A stretch of 22,423 nt of DNA. Origin: a virus. Shown here in pieces: positions 14,086-21,894 of this stretch; the stretch's first letter is position 1, and each line of letters starts with the position of its first letter. The stretch lies in IMG/VR virus record IMGVR_UViG_3300025816_000078, positions 1 through 22,423 of that record; one strand, written 5' to 3'. The notes below the pieces were generated by a model, which made no database searches, had not been told where the DNA came from, and saw only the letters and a list, made by a program, of their open reading frames with translations. The position numbers and the translations under genes are program-made.

Positions 14086-15255
14086 ATGCCAAGATTATCC
14101 ATTTTTAAGCCTGAAAAGGGCAATGACTACAAGTTCTTCGATCGCAACATCAACGAGATGTTTCAGGTGGGCGGCACGGATCTACACCTACACAAATACC
14201 TAGGTCCATATGATCAGGGAGATACCAACAAGGACGGACCTGCATCACCTAGCCAGCCTAGAGTGACCGGAAGTGATCTAAACGAAACGACCATACAGGA
14301 TTTGCTATTTTTAGAAAACAGAGACAGGAAGTATTCAAGCGACATCTATACTGTCAGGGGAATATACAATGTACAAGATGCAGATTTCAATCTATCACAG
14401 TTTGGCATGTTCTTACAGAACGACACATTATTTTTGACTGTGCATCTAAATGATATAGTAGAGAGAATTGGCAGGAAACCAATGAGCGGTGATGTTATTG
14501 AATTCCCGCACATGAAAGAAGATTATTCATTAGATGAAAGTGTGCCAATAGCACTCAAAAGATATTACGTAGTTGAAGATGTAAACAGAGCGGCAGAAGG
14601 ATTTTCGCAGACTTGGTGGCCGCACTTACTAAGATTAAAAATGAAAACTCTAGTAGACTCTCAAGAGTTCAGAGATGTAATTGGTGATGCAACAACAGAA
14701 GGATCTGTTGCCAGTTATATGAGTACATACAACAGGGAAAAAACTATAAACGATCAAGTTGTGGCACAGGCAGAACAAGACGCACCAAAGGCAGGATTCA
14801 ACTACAAACAATACTACGTTGCACCTATCGATGAGAGGGGTAACATACGTACAGAAAATGTCAATACAGAAGAACAAAGGGCCAGTAGTGATAATACTGT
14901 TAATGCAACAATAGACACACCGGCAAGTTCACATTATGGATTTTACCTAGACGGTGATGGTGTGGCACCCAACGGAAATCCTGCAGGGTTTGGTATAACA
15001 TTTCCGACAACAGGCGTAGACACAGGTGACTACTTCTTGAGGACAGATTTCTTACCGAACAGGTTGTTTAGATATGATGGAGCCAGATGGGTTAAAATTG
15101 AGGACAGTGTGAGAATAACTACAACTAACAATGATTCTAGAGGAAACTACAAAACAGGTTTCGTCAACAATACTACTGAATCAACAATAAACGGATTAAC
15201 AGTTACACAAAGACAGTCATTGACAGATGCTCTGAAACCAAAGGCTGACAATTAA
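14086..15255 (+). CDS. 14: Neck protein gp14 with C-terminal extension
   Basis: Neck protein that with gp13 completes the head and forms the tail docking site. The N-terminus (RLSIFKPEKGNDYKFFDRNI at 3-22; EMFQVGGTDLHLHKYLG at 24-40; TTIQDLLFLENRDRKY at 68-83; YNVQDADFNLSQFGMFL at 94-110) is typical of marine T4-like gp14. The 389 residues exceed T4 gp14 (256); residues ~260-389 are an extension with GDYFLRT and LFRYDGARWVKIED (314-340), similar to modules in gp15 and gp18. An ATG at 14077 is in frame, but 14086 (MPRLS) fits the family start and lies after the AATAAATA element. gp15 starts two bases after its stop codon. Confidence 0.92.
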   Translation: MPRLSIFKPEKGNDYKFFDRNINEMFQVGGTDLHLHKYLGPYDQGDTNKDGPASPSQPRVTGSDLNETTIQDLLFLENRDRKYSSDIYTVRGIYNVQDADFNLSQFGMFLQNDTLFLTVHLNDIVERIGRKPMSGDVIEFPHMKEDYSLDESVPIALKRYYVVEDVNRAAEGFSQTWWPHLLRLKMKTLVDSQEFRDVIGDATTEGSVASYMSTYNREKTINDQVVAQAEQDAPKAGFNYKQYYVAPIDERGNIRTENVNTEEQRASSDNTVNATIDTPASSHYGFYLDGDGVAPNGNPAGFGITFPTTGVDTGDYFLRTDFLPNRLFRYDGARWVKIEDSVRITTTNNDSRGNYKTGFVNNTTESTINGLTVTQRQSLTDALKPKADN

Positions 15256-15257
15256 GA

Positions 15258-16700
15258 ATGCTACACTTTTACGAAGGACAGGTTAGGAAATTTTTAACTC
15301 AATTTATCAGGATTTTGAGTAATTTTTCTGTAGAGACAGGAAAAGCGAGTGATGGATCTGTGGCTCTGAGAGCAGTGCCTGTGGTGTACGGAGATCCAAC
15401 AAGACAGGTTTCAAACATCATCAGGAACAACAGTGAGAACGCATTGAACTATGCTCCCAAGATCGCTTGTTACGTGAGAGAATTGAACTATGACAGGGAA
15501 AGAATGCAGAATCCATATCATATAGAAAAACAACATTTAAGGGAAAGAGATGTGGACAGTGATGGAAACTACACAAACCAACTGGGTGCAGGATACACCG
15601 TGGAGAAGGTCATGCCTTCGCCTTTTAGATTAGAAGTAACAGCGGACATTTTCTCATCTAACACTGATCAAAAACTTCAGATACTAGAACAGATACTGTA
15701 TTTGTTCAACCCGGATTTCGAGATACAGAAAACAGACAACTACATTGATTGGACCAGTTTAAGTTATATTGAGTTGGGAAACATCACATTTAGTTCGAGA
15801 ACCATCCCAGTGGGTGCTGATACTGAAATTGATGTAGCAACATTACAGTTTAGTATGCCAATATGGTTATCACCGCCGGTCAAAGTTAAGAAATTAGGTG
15901 TTGTTCAAAAGATTATAATGAGCATATATGACGACGACGGAGGAATAGCAAAAGGTTTAATAGATGGAGAACTTACATCTAGAAGTTATATTACACCAAA
16001 CAATTTTGGGTTATTAGTGACTGGGAATCAATTAAGATTGCTTGGTTCGACAGGTACAAATGTCAAATCAGGAGGTGACGGATTCCAAACAGGTGCTAAC
16101 GAACCCAACAACTTTGATCCTTTTGAGACCTTTGGTCCAGCGGTAAACTGGAAAGTGTTATTAGATCAGTACGGAAAAGTAACGAATGGTACATCACAGA
16201 TAAGATTAACGCAACCAAATGGAAATGAAATTATAGGCACCGTTGCGACTACTACGCTTGATGATACCATCTTATTGTACACAATCGATGGCGATACAAT
16301 ACCAAGCAATTCACTGACTGCCGTCAAGAAGATAATAAATCCTGCAACATTTGATCCAGGTACGCCGGCAAATGGAGACAGATATTTGGTTATAAATGAT
16401 GTAGGAGACAGCACAGCAAGTTTCCGAAGTGCCACTTGGGGTACACTTGTAGCAAGTGTTGGCGATATCATAGAATACAACAGTGCAACATCAAAATGGA
16501 ACGTGGCCTTTGACGCTTCAAATCCAGACAGTACACAACATTATGTAACAAACTTGAACACGGGTATTCAGTACAGATTCAATGGCACTGAATGGGTAAA
16601 ATCATACGAGGGCGTGTACACACAAGGTAATTGGAGCATAGTGCTTGACGGCGGCGCAGACCCCGGTTACAACTCAAGCCTTGACGCTACCACTCCATAA
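15258..16700 (+). CDS. 15: Tail sheath stabiliser gp15 with C-terminal extension
   Basis: Terminator at the head end of the tail: it caps the sheath and tube and connects to gp13/gp14. The first ~225 residues fit the family: MLHFYEGQVRKFLTQFIRIL (1-20), AVPVVYGDPTRQVSNIIRNN (39-58), APKIACYVRELNYDRERMQN (66-85), YTVEKVMPSPFRLEV, and the end ATLQFSMPIWLSPPVKVKKL (194-213). At 480 residues it is much longer than T4 gp15 (272). The extra C-terminal part (~250-480) contains beta-type modules GDIIEYNSATSKWNVAFD (402-419) and GIQYRFNGTEWVKSYE (436-451). It follows the gp14 stop after two bases and is probably translated from the same mRNA. The Nudix promoter is embedded in its last codons. Confidence 0.93.
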   Translation: MLHFYEGQVRKFLTQFIRILSNFSVETGKASDGSVALRAVPVVYGDPTRQVSNIIRNNSENALNYAPKIACYVRELNYDRERMQNPYHIEKQHLRERDVDSDGNYTNQLGAGYTVEKVMPSPFRLEVTADIFSSNTDQKLQILEQILYLFNPDFEIQKTDNYIDWTSLSYIELGNITFSSRTIPVGADTEIDVATLQFSMPIWLSPPVKVKKLGVVQKIIMSIYDDDGGIAKGLIDGELTSRSYITPNNFGLLVTGNQLRLLGSTGTNVKSGGDGFQTGANEPNNFDPFETFGPAVNWKVLLDQYGKVTNGTSQIRLTQPNGNEIIGTVATTTLDDTILLYTIDGDTIPSNSLTAVKKIINPATFDPGTPANGDRYLVINDVGDSTASFRSATWGTLVASVGDIIEYNSATSKWNVAFDASNPDSTQHYVTNLNTGIQYRFNGTEWVKSYEGVYTQGNWSIVLDGGADPGYNSSLDATTP

Positions 16701-16710
16701 TTGTTATAAT
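16681..16710 (+). promoter_or_regulatory. Sigma70-type promoter of Nudix gene (TTGACG-N18-TATAAT)
   Basis: TTGACG (16681-16686) and TATAAT (16705-16710) are separated by 18 bases; the -10 is a perfect match and the -35 has one mismatch. Five bases separate the -10 from the ATG at 16716. The -35 is inside the end of the gp15 coding sequence. Confidence 0.75.
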
Positions 16711-16715
16711 AACTT

Positions 16716-17144
16716 ATGAAAGATAACATTGTCTGTTCGGGTGCCCTGTTTTATGCAACCAGTACCAAACGTTTCCTATTCTTACAGAGGACTGACCGGA
16801 AGACACAAGGAATGTGGGGTTTGGTAGGTGGTAAAAGTAAATTCACGGAGAGTGCATTTGAAGGACTCAAACGTGAGATAGAAGAAGAGACAGGAAATGT
16901 ACCTAAGTTCAAAAAAGTTATACCTCTGGAGATGTTCACATCAAACGATCAGAAGTTTTTCTTCCACACATATCTAGTGGCCATAGATGCAGAATTCATA
17001 CCTAAGTTGAACGAAGAACATTCAGGATATTGTTGGACTGCGTTTGAATGCTGGCCAAAAAATCTACACATGGGCCTTAAAAATACTTTGAACAATAAAA
17101 GTATTAAAGGAAAACTACAAACTATTTTGGATCTTATAGTCTAA
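16716..17144 (+). CDS. Nudix hydrolase, 142 aa
   Basis: Hydrolyses a nucleoside diphosphate linked to another group; the substrate cannot be told from sequence. The Nudix box starts at G39 and fits the consensus: G39, E45, then REIEEETG (53-60) with metal-binding E57/E58. The position after G60 is Asn, where a hydrophobic residue is usual. MWGLVGGKSKF (33-43) precedes it, as in other phage Nudix proteins. It sits 15 bases after gp15 but has its own sigma70-type promoter and no Shine-Dalgarno, so it may be expressed earlier than the virion genes. A role in nucleotide-pool cleaning, NAD-related metabolism or mRNA decapping is possible. A strong terminator follows at once. Confidence 0.92.
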   Translation: MKDNIVCSGALFYATSTKRFLFLQRTDRKTQGMWGLVGGKSKFTESAFEGLKREIEEETGNVPKFKKVIPLEMFTSNDQKFFFHTYLVAIDAEFIPKLNEEHSGYCWTAFECWPKNLHMGLKNTLNNKSIKGKLQTILDLIV

Positions 17145-17145
17145 A

Positions 17146-17171
17146 AAAAAGGCGACCGAAGCCGCCTTTTT
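17146..17171. terminator. Bidirectional intrinsic terminator between Nudix and fibre genes
   Basis: AAAAAGGCG and CGCCTTTTT form a nine-pair stem with loop ACCGAAGC. T runs are present on both strands, so it can end both the plus-strand gp14-gp15-Nudix unit and the minus-strand fibre unit, which converge here. Confidence 0.85.
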
Positions 17172-17199
17172 GTGTTCTACTAAAAAGTATAGTTATTTA

Positions 17200-19257
17200 C
17201 TAGTGACTAACTCTGACCGCCGCTAATACTGATCCTTGACCAGCAGTAGTTTTGCTTGTAAGAGCTCTACCAATCACGTTGAATGCTGTGCATTCTGATT
17301 TTTGAGCCACTTTAGCATAACCTGGCACTGATGCAGATACTAGTCTGTCACCTTTGTTCACTGTACCGATAACTTTTACGTCTACCCTTCCTGTCATTGC
17401 TACAAACGGGTGTGAATCATCTGATCCTGCACCTGCGTTCATTTTGAATGCCGCTTGGTGTTCACCAGATATAACACCAAACACTTCGTCTGATGCTTCT
17501 TCGTTTACCTGTGTGATCTCTTCTGCGCCACCTAATGCAACAACTGTTCCTGGTGCGTATACTGAGTCAGATGCGAATCTTTCCGCTACGTCAGAATACT
17601 GTGCCGCTGATGCTGTACCTGTTAAGGTACCTATAAATCCAGTAGCGGTTATTTTACCTGTGCTTGGATTGTATGTGCATGTACCATCTGATTCAAGTCC
17701 AAGGTTACCACCGTCTAAGTCTCCACCTGCAACAAATACAACTGGATTGTTTTCATTAGTACTTTCGTTGTCTGTAATTGTGACTGTTGTTGCTACTGTG
17801 GCCACGTCAGCCGTACCTGTTACGTTACCTGTCAAAGCACCAGCAAATCCTGTTGCAGTAAGCACTCCCGAACTACTGTTGAAAGTCAAGTTGGTTCCTG
17901 TTTTAGGAGGTAAATCTCCAGTGGCCGCTGTAACAAAAAGTACGTTACAACTTGTATCACTGCTTTCGTCTGCGGCTGTAACTGCCGTTGCCACGTCAGC
18001 CGTACCTGTTACGTCACCTGTTACGTTACCTTCTAGGTTCGCTAAAAGTGTACCTGTTGATACTGTTATACCACCCGACTTGTCAGCCGCTGTTGAAGTT
18101 GTTAAACCCATTGCGAATTTGTCTGCTGACTCATCAAAGATGATTGCCGCGTTGTTACCTGTTGAACCCCTCTCGATGATGATACCTGCATCATTGTGTG
18201 ATGCTGATATACCTGTGTTAAGTTCAATCAAGTTATCTGCGATAGTTGTGTTTACTGAACTAACTGTTGTTGTTGAACCGTTTACAGTCAAGTTACCTGT
18301 TAATACAAGGTTACCACCAATTGTTGCGTTGTTAGTAATTGCCGTGTTGCCTGTTGCTGTAAGATTCAACACACCTGTTGATGTCACAGTCAAGTCAGTT
18401 CCGTCAGACTCAATCTTCTCACCACCTGTACCATATGCTATTCCCACGTCGTTTGGAATCTCTACGTCTGATGTGGCTGTAAGTTTGATCTTTGCACCAG
18501 AACTGATTGTTAAATCCGTGTCATTTGATTCAATCTTCTCACTTGCGTTGTCATCAAAAACTATACCTATGTTTTTTGGAATGTGTACATCTGATGTCGC
18601 TGTAAGATTGATCTTTGCTCCAGAATTGATTGTAAGGTCTGTGTCATTAGATTCTATCTTCTCACTTCCGTTGGCATCAAATACTAAACCTATGTTTTGT
18701 GGAATGTGTACATCTGATGTCGCTGTAAGATTAATTTTAGCACCTGATGATACTGTAAGGTCTGTGTCATTTGATTCAATTTTTTCACTTCCGTTGGCAT
18801 CAAAAACTATTCCAACGTTTTGTGGAACGTGTACGTCTGATGTTGCCGCTAAATTGATTTTAGCACCTGAAGTAACAGTAAGATCTGTGTTGTCACCTTC
18901 AATCTTCTCACCTGTACCAAATGTTACACCTACGTTAGCCGGTACTACTACGTCAGTTCCTGCTGTAAGGTTGATTGCACCCGATGCCGTGACTGTAGTC
19001 GTCGCCGCCGTCTGGCTCAATACTGCGCCGCCGTCTGCTGTGTTAGTGATTGATCCGTCTGAACCTGTGTCTGCTACTATGACACTAGTGTTAAGGATTG
19101 TAATATTTGCCTTGTCGTCTACGTATTTCTTGTTGGCCACGTCGCCGTCTGCACTTGGTGCCGCTGTGGCTAGACCTGTGATGGTGTTAGCACTTGCTGA
19201 TATCGTGATATCACCAACTTCTAATCCGTTGTTTACTCTAAAGTTTCTTGTTGTCAT
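17200..19257 (-). CDS. Repetitive tail fibre/structural protein with Peptidase_G2-like C-terminus, 685 aa
   Basis: A likely virion fibre or surface protein. The N-terminus (RNFRVNNGLEVGDITISASA, then VANKKYVDD) is typical of marine phage fibres. Residues 108-308 are five tandem ~40-residue repeats with the core EKIES.DTDLT..SGAKI.LTATSDV.IP. Two further GFxGxLTGNVTGTADVAT-type units follow. The last ~132 residues (554-685: YSDVAERFASDSVYAPGTVV, then GVISGEHQAAF, then GRVDVKVIGTVNKGDRLVS) resemble Peptidase_G2/intramolecular-chaperone domains that trim themselves from phage appendage proteins; catalysis is not proven here. The ATG at 19257 has GGGAG about 13 bases upstream and a CATAAATA element 38 bases upstream. 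The opposite strand has a long open frame that is a compositional shadow. Confidence 0.88.
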   Translation of the reverse strand: MTTRNFRVNNGLEVGDITISASANTITGLATAAPSADGDVANKKYVDDKANITILNTSVIVADTGSDGSITNTADGGAVLSQTAATTTVTASGAINLTAGTDVVVPANVGVTFGTGEKIEGDNTDLTVTSGAKINLAATSDVHVPQNVGIVFDANGSEKIESNDTDLTVSSGAKINLTATSDVHIPQNIGLVFDANGSEKIESNDTDLTINSGAKINLTATSDVHIPKNIGIVFDDNASEKIESNDTDLTISSGAKIKLTATSDVEIPNDVGIAYGTGGEKIESDGTDLTVTSTGVLNLTATGNTAITNNATIGGNLVLTGNLTVNGSTTTVSSVNTTIADNLIELNTGISASHNDAGIIIERGSTGNNAAIIFDESADKFAMGLTTSTAADKSGGITVSTGTLLANLEGNVTGDVTGTADVATAVTAADESSDTSCNVLFVTAATGDLPPKTGTNLTFNSSSGVLTATGFAGALTGNVTGTADVATVATTVTITDNESTNENNPVVFVAGGDLDGGNLGLESDGTCTYNPSTGKITATGFIGTLTGTASAAQYSDVAERFASDSVYAPGTVVALGGAEEITQVNEEASDEVFGVISGEHQAAFKMNAGAGSDDSHPFVAMTGRVDVKVIGTVNKGDRLVSASVPGYAKVAQKSECTAFNVIGRALTSKTTAGQGSVLAAVRVSH
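18334..18936 (-). repeat. Five tandem ~120-base repeats in the 685-residue fibre gene
   Basis: The five units encode 39, 41, 41, 41 and 39 residues (108-146, 147-187, 188-228, 229-269, 270-308). The middle three are nearly identical (SEKIESNDTDLT, SGAKI, TATSDV). The outer two are more divergent, a pattern expected from internal duplication. Confidence 0.8.
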
Positions 19258-19294
19258 GGTTCCATATCTCCCGCATGATTGTTAATTTAAACTG

Positions 19295-19302
19295 TATTTA
19301 TG
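19295..19302 (-). promoter_or_regulatory. Late-type -10 (CATAAATA) of the 685-residue fibre gene
   Basis: The minus strand reads CATAAATA 37 bases before the ATG at 19257. The leader carries a GGGAG Shine-Dalgarno, so this gene belongs to the leadered class along with gp18 and the 831-residue gene. Confidence 0.6.
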
Positions 19303-19316
19303 CTGTTTTGGTAATA

Positions 19317-21812
19317 TTATTCTGCTAGACAGTTGATTCTGTACGCATTAACCGTTGTAGATCCACCCGATGTTGATGCCACGCTCAATTGTAGACTATT
19401 GTCAGCATCTGACTTGAATGCCGCTGTAAAAGATAATTGTGAAGTTCCTTTGGTTGAAACAAATGGACCCTGTGATACCGAGGCCTCTCCTGGTGCACCT
19501 GCACAGTAAACTTCTTGCACACTAAAAGCACCTTCACTAGAATTTCCTCCGACCACGTAGTAAATTGCGGCTGTGGCATCATCCAGATCGAAGTCGTCTA
19601 ACGCTGTGGCACTTGAACTGACAGTTGTTGCTCCTATGATTTTTTGATTGGCATTTTCCACCGCTGTCATGGAGTCTGCTAATAAAGTTTTATGTATCTT
19701 TAGTGACAAGTTTGGTTCGTTACCTGCCGCTGAAACCACAACGTTGCTTCCGCTTATGGCCGCTGACAAAACAATCTTATCATGATTGCCAGAGTTGACG
19801 TTACCATACTGTGTTATAAATGCATTGGTTCCATTGTGTACAACCAACGCTTCTACGACACCTGTTTCAGTTTTACTGTCGTTGTCTACTAATATCAAGT
19901 ATTTTGCCGCTCTGAATGATGCATGGGCAAACGTGTCTATGCTTTCCGAAGCGGAGTCAACGTCGGTATTTGCAGTTGTGACAGTGACACCTGATGTAGC
20001 GTTAGATGTGTTCGCTGTTGATAATGGAATTTTGTAATAACTTAACTTAGAATCTGCACTTGGTGCCGTTACTTTCACCCTCACCTGGGCACTTGATATA
20101 TCAGCCGTTGTGCTTGGTAGTGAATTGTCAGACCCTGACGCACCTCCCCTAGGTGCACCTATGAATGCATTTGTGTTGTTGTGTGCGACAGTGAATATTG
20201 ACGCACTAGAATGGTCATTGGTCAAATCACTTAACGCAACAAAGTAAAAAGCCGCGTCAGCACTTGTGGCCTGGAAGTAATCGATAGTTCTTGCAGAACT
20301 ACCCACTGATTTATTATTTTTAACCACTGCCCTTGTATCATCTGATGCGGTTGCTGTGCTTGAAGCAAAACTTAATGTTCCTGAACCATCAGTCTTGAGC
20401 ACATCTCCATCACTTCCATCTGTAGTAGGTAATGTAAATGTGACGCCACCAGATACAACTTTTACTGCTCCTGTGCCGTTTGCTTTAAGTTCTAAAGGTG
20501 AATTTGATGCATTGGTTGATACCGTGTTGTCTGTTATTGTTACGCCATCTACCTGAACAGATGTTAGATTTGTCAGTGCTGTGTCTAGTGCCACAGTGAT
20601 CGTGTTACCGGAGCCACTTGTTGAGATGTTTGCTCCCCCTGAAACTTGTAGAGTTTCACTGTCGAGGTCTATGCTTAGTGCTGTTGAATCATCAGTGGCG
20701 AAATCTAGATCCTGTGCGGTGACCTGGGAATCCACGTATGTTTTGATTGCTTTGGCCGATGCCAGGGTGTCATCAGAGCCAGAAACACTTGTTAAGTCTG
20801 TGTCTAATACTCCTGATTTTAAATCTGCCACATCGATATTTGAAATACTATTTCCTGTTCCTTCAACGTCGAATGTTTTGTTTGTAAATGTTAAAGTGTC
20901 AGATGCTATGTTGGCATCTTGCGTGTCTACATATGCTTTGATTGACTGTTGAGTAGCCAGTGCGTTTGCACTATCTGATCCCATAGCGTCTTCGTCTAGT
21001 ATTGATGTGATCGACTGGCCGTTGCTTATTGTAAATCCTGCGCCAACGTCTAATGCACCGTCAACGTTGAGTGCGTCGTCTATCCTCACTGCTGTAGAAT
21101 CAGACGAACTAATATTATTGGTGACCAATGCTGTTGATGTCACAGATGATAGTCCTGTCAGCGATGTATCTAATGCTATTGTTATAGTGTTAGCAGAACC
21201 ACTTGTTGTTATATTCGCTCCTCCCGAAACTTGTAAAGTTTCACTGTCAAGGTCTATGTTTAGAGCGGTTGAATCATCAGTGGCGAAGTCCAAGTCCTGT
21301 GCAGTAACCTGCGAATCCACATATGCTTTTATACTCTGCTGTGTTGCTAATGATGTATCACTGTTTGAAGACATGTTGTCCTCATCTAGTATCGTTGTTA
21401 CGGTAGATCCACTAGTGCCTATTTTAAGGTTCTCAAGAACAACTGTTCCTGTACCACTGGCGTTGATGTTAAGATCATCGTTGGATCTGTTGGTTGAAAT
21501 TGTGTTATCGCTTATGCTTAAATCATTTAAAACTATGTTACCAGTGCCTGCCGTGGTTATGTTGAAATCAGCGTTTGACGGTGCTGTTAATGTCGATCCA
21601 ACTGATATAATGTCTGCAAGATCTTCTAGTGTTGCAAACTCTAAGGCATTTCCTGCCGCGTTGGTTCTGAGGACTTGTCCTGCTGATCCAATTGATGCTA
21701 GACCTGTTCCGCCATTTGCAACGGGTACAGTTTCTCCCGATTGGAATTCTGCCATTCCAGTGGCCACGTTAGATGAATTAAAGACTACTCGTACCGGTGT
21801 TTTATCCGCCAT
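19317..21812 (-). CDS. Large repetitive tail fibre/virion surface protein, 831 aa
   Basis: A Ser/Thr/Asp/Asn/Gly-rich protein with very few Cys, probably a trimeric fibre. The N-terminus includes VPVANGGTGLASIG and GQVLRTNAAGNALEF, typical attachment-end segments of phage fibres. The middle (about 150-420) contains LATQQSIKAYVDSQ repeats and two near-identical ~57-residue blocks (SQVTAQDLDFATDDSTAL, DLDSETLQVSGGANI). The C-terminal 330 residues hold three copies of a ~100-residue domain starting near 500, 620 and 733 with pattern hD.F......AA.Y.V, then VhHN.TNAFI-type. I recall this domain from structural proteins of marine T4-like phages. The ATG at 21812 has a GAGGGAG Shine-Dalgarno and an AATAAATA element 65 bases upstream. 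Confidence 0.88.
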   Translation of the reverse strand: MADKTPVRVVFNSSNVATGMAEFQSGETVPVANGGTGLASIGSAGQVLRTNAAGNALEFATLEDLADIISVGSTLTAPSNADFNITTAGTGNIVLNDLSISDNTISTNRSNDDLNINASGTGTVVLENLKIGTSGSTVTTILDEDNMSSNSDTSLATQQSIKAYVDSQVTAQDLDFATDDSTALNIDLDSETLQVSGGANITTSGSANTITIALDTSLTGLSSVTSTALVTNNISSSDSTAVRIDDALNVDGALDVGAGFTISNGQSITSILDEDAMGSDSANALATQQSIKAYVDTQDANIASDTLTFTNKTFDVEGTGNSISNIDVADLKSGVLDTDLTSVSGSDDTLASAKAIKTYVDSQVTAQDLDFATDDSTALSIDLDSETLQVSGGANISTSGSGNTITVALDTALTNLTSVQVDGVTITDNTVSTNASNSPLELKANGTGAVKVVSGGVTFTLPTTDGSDGDVLKTDGSGTLSFASSTATASDDTRAVVKNNKSVGSSARTIDYFQATSADAAFYFVALSDLTNDHSSASIFTVAHNNTNAFIGAPRGGASGSDNSLPSTTADISSAQVRVKVTAPSADSKLSYYKIPLSTANTSNATSGVTVTTANTDVDSASESIDTFAHASFRAAKYLILVDNDSKTETGVVEALVVHNGTNAFITQYGNVNSGNHDKIVLSAAISGSNVVVSAAGNEPNLSLKIHKTLLADSMTAVENANQKIIGATTVSSSATALDDFDLDDATAAIYYVVGGNSSEGAFSVQEVYCAGAPGEASVSQGPFVSTKGTSQLSFTAAFKSDADNSLQLSVASTSGGSTTVNAYRINCLAE
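20577..20747 (-). repeat. Internal duplication in the 831-residue fibre gene, copy 2 in reading order
   Basis: Encodes a block spanning SQVTAQDLDFATDDSTAL and DLDSETLQVSGGANI that is nearly identical to the block at 21163-21333. Differences are mostly single substitutions (N/S, T/S, A/G). Edges are approximate. Confidence 0.75.
21163..21333 (-). repeat. Internal duplication in the 831-residue fibre gene, copy 1 in reading order
   Basis: Matches the block at 20577-20747 at protein level over about 57 residues. Many synonymous differences exist between the copies at DNA level, so the duplication is not very recent. Edges are approximate. Confidence 0.75.
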
Positions 21813-21877
21813 ATATTACTCCCTCTGTGCTCCGCTTTCTTGTCGCCACGGAATGCATTCAGGTCCTTTTACGTGTG

Positions 21878-21885
21878 TATTTATT
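21878..21885 (-). promoter_or_regulatory. Late-type -10 (AATAAATA) of the 831-residue fibre gene
   Basis: The minus strand reads AATAAATA 65 bases before the ATG at 21812, with GAGGGAG near the end of the leader. It lies in the gap after the partial gene at the right edge. Confidence 0.6.
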
Positions 21886-21894
21886 GTGTATTTT

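Noticed and set aside
14043-14123. 27-codon N-terminal extension of gp13
   Set aside because: It crosses the divergent promoter pair and the gp14 start, and MSELQ directly after TATAAATA-N5 fits better.
17194-17201. AGTAAATA on the minus strand at the 3' end of the 685-residue gene
   Set aside because: It points into the convergent terminator with no gene downstream, so it is probably a chance match overlapping the stop codon.
17354-19285. Long open frame on the plus strand opposite the 685-residue fibre gene (643 codons)
   Set aside because: It mirrors a Thr/Ser/Val-rich repetitive protein whose codons have few stops in antisense. There is no ribosome site, and the product is a low-complexity Ser/Val/Pro mix; the minus-strand protein has clear fibre features.
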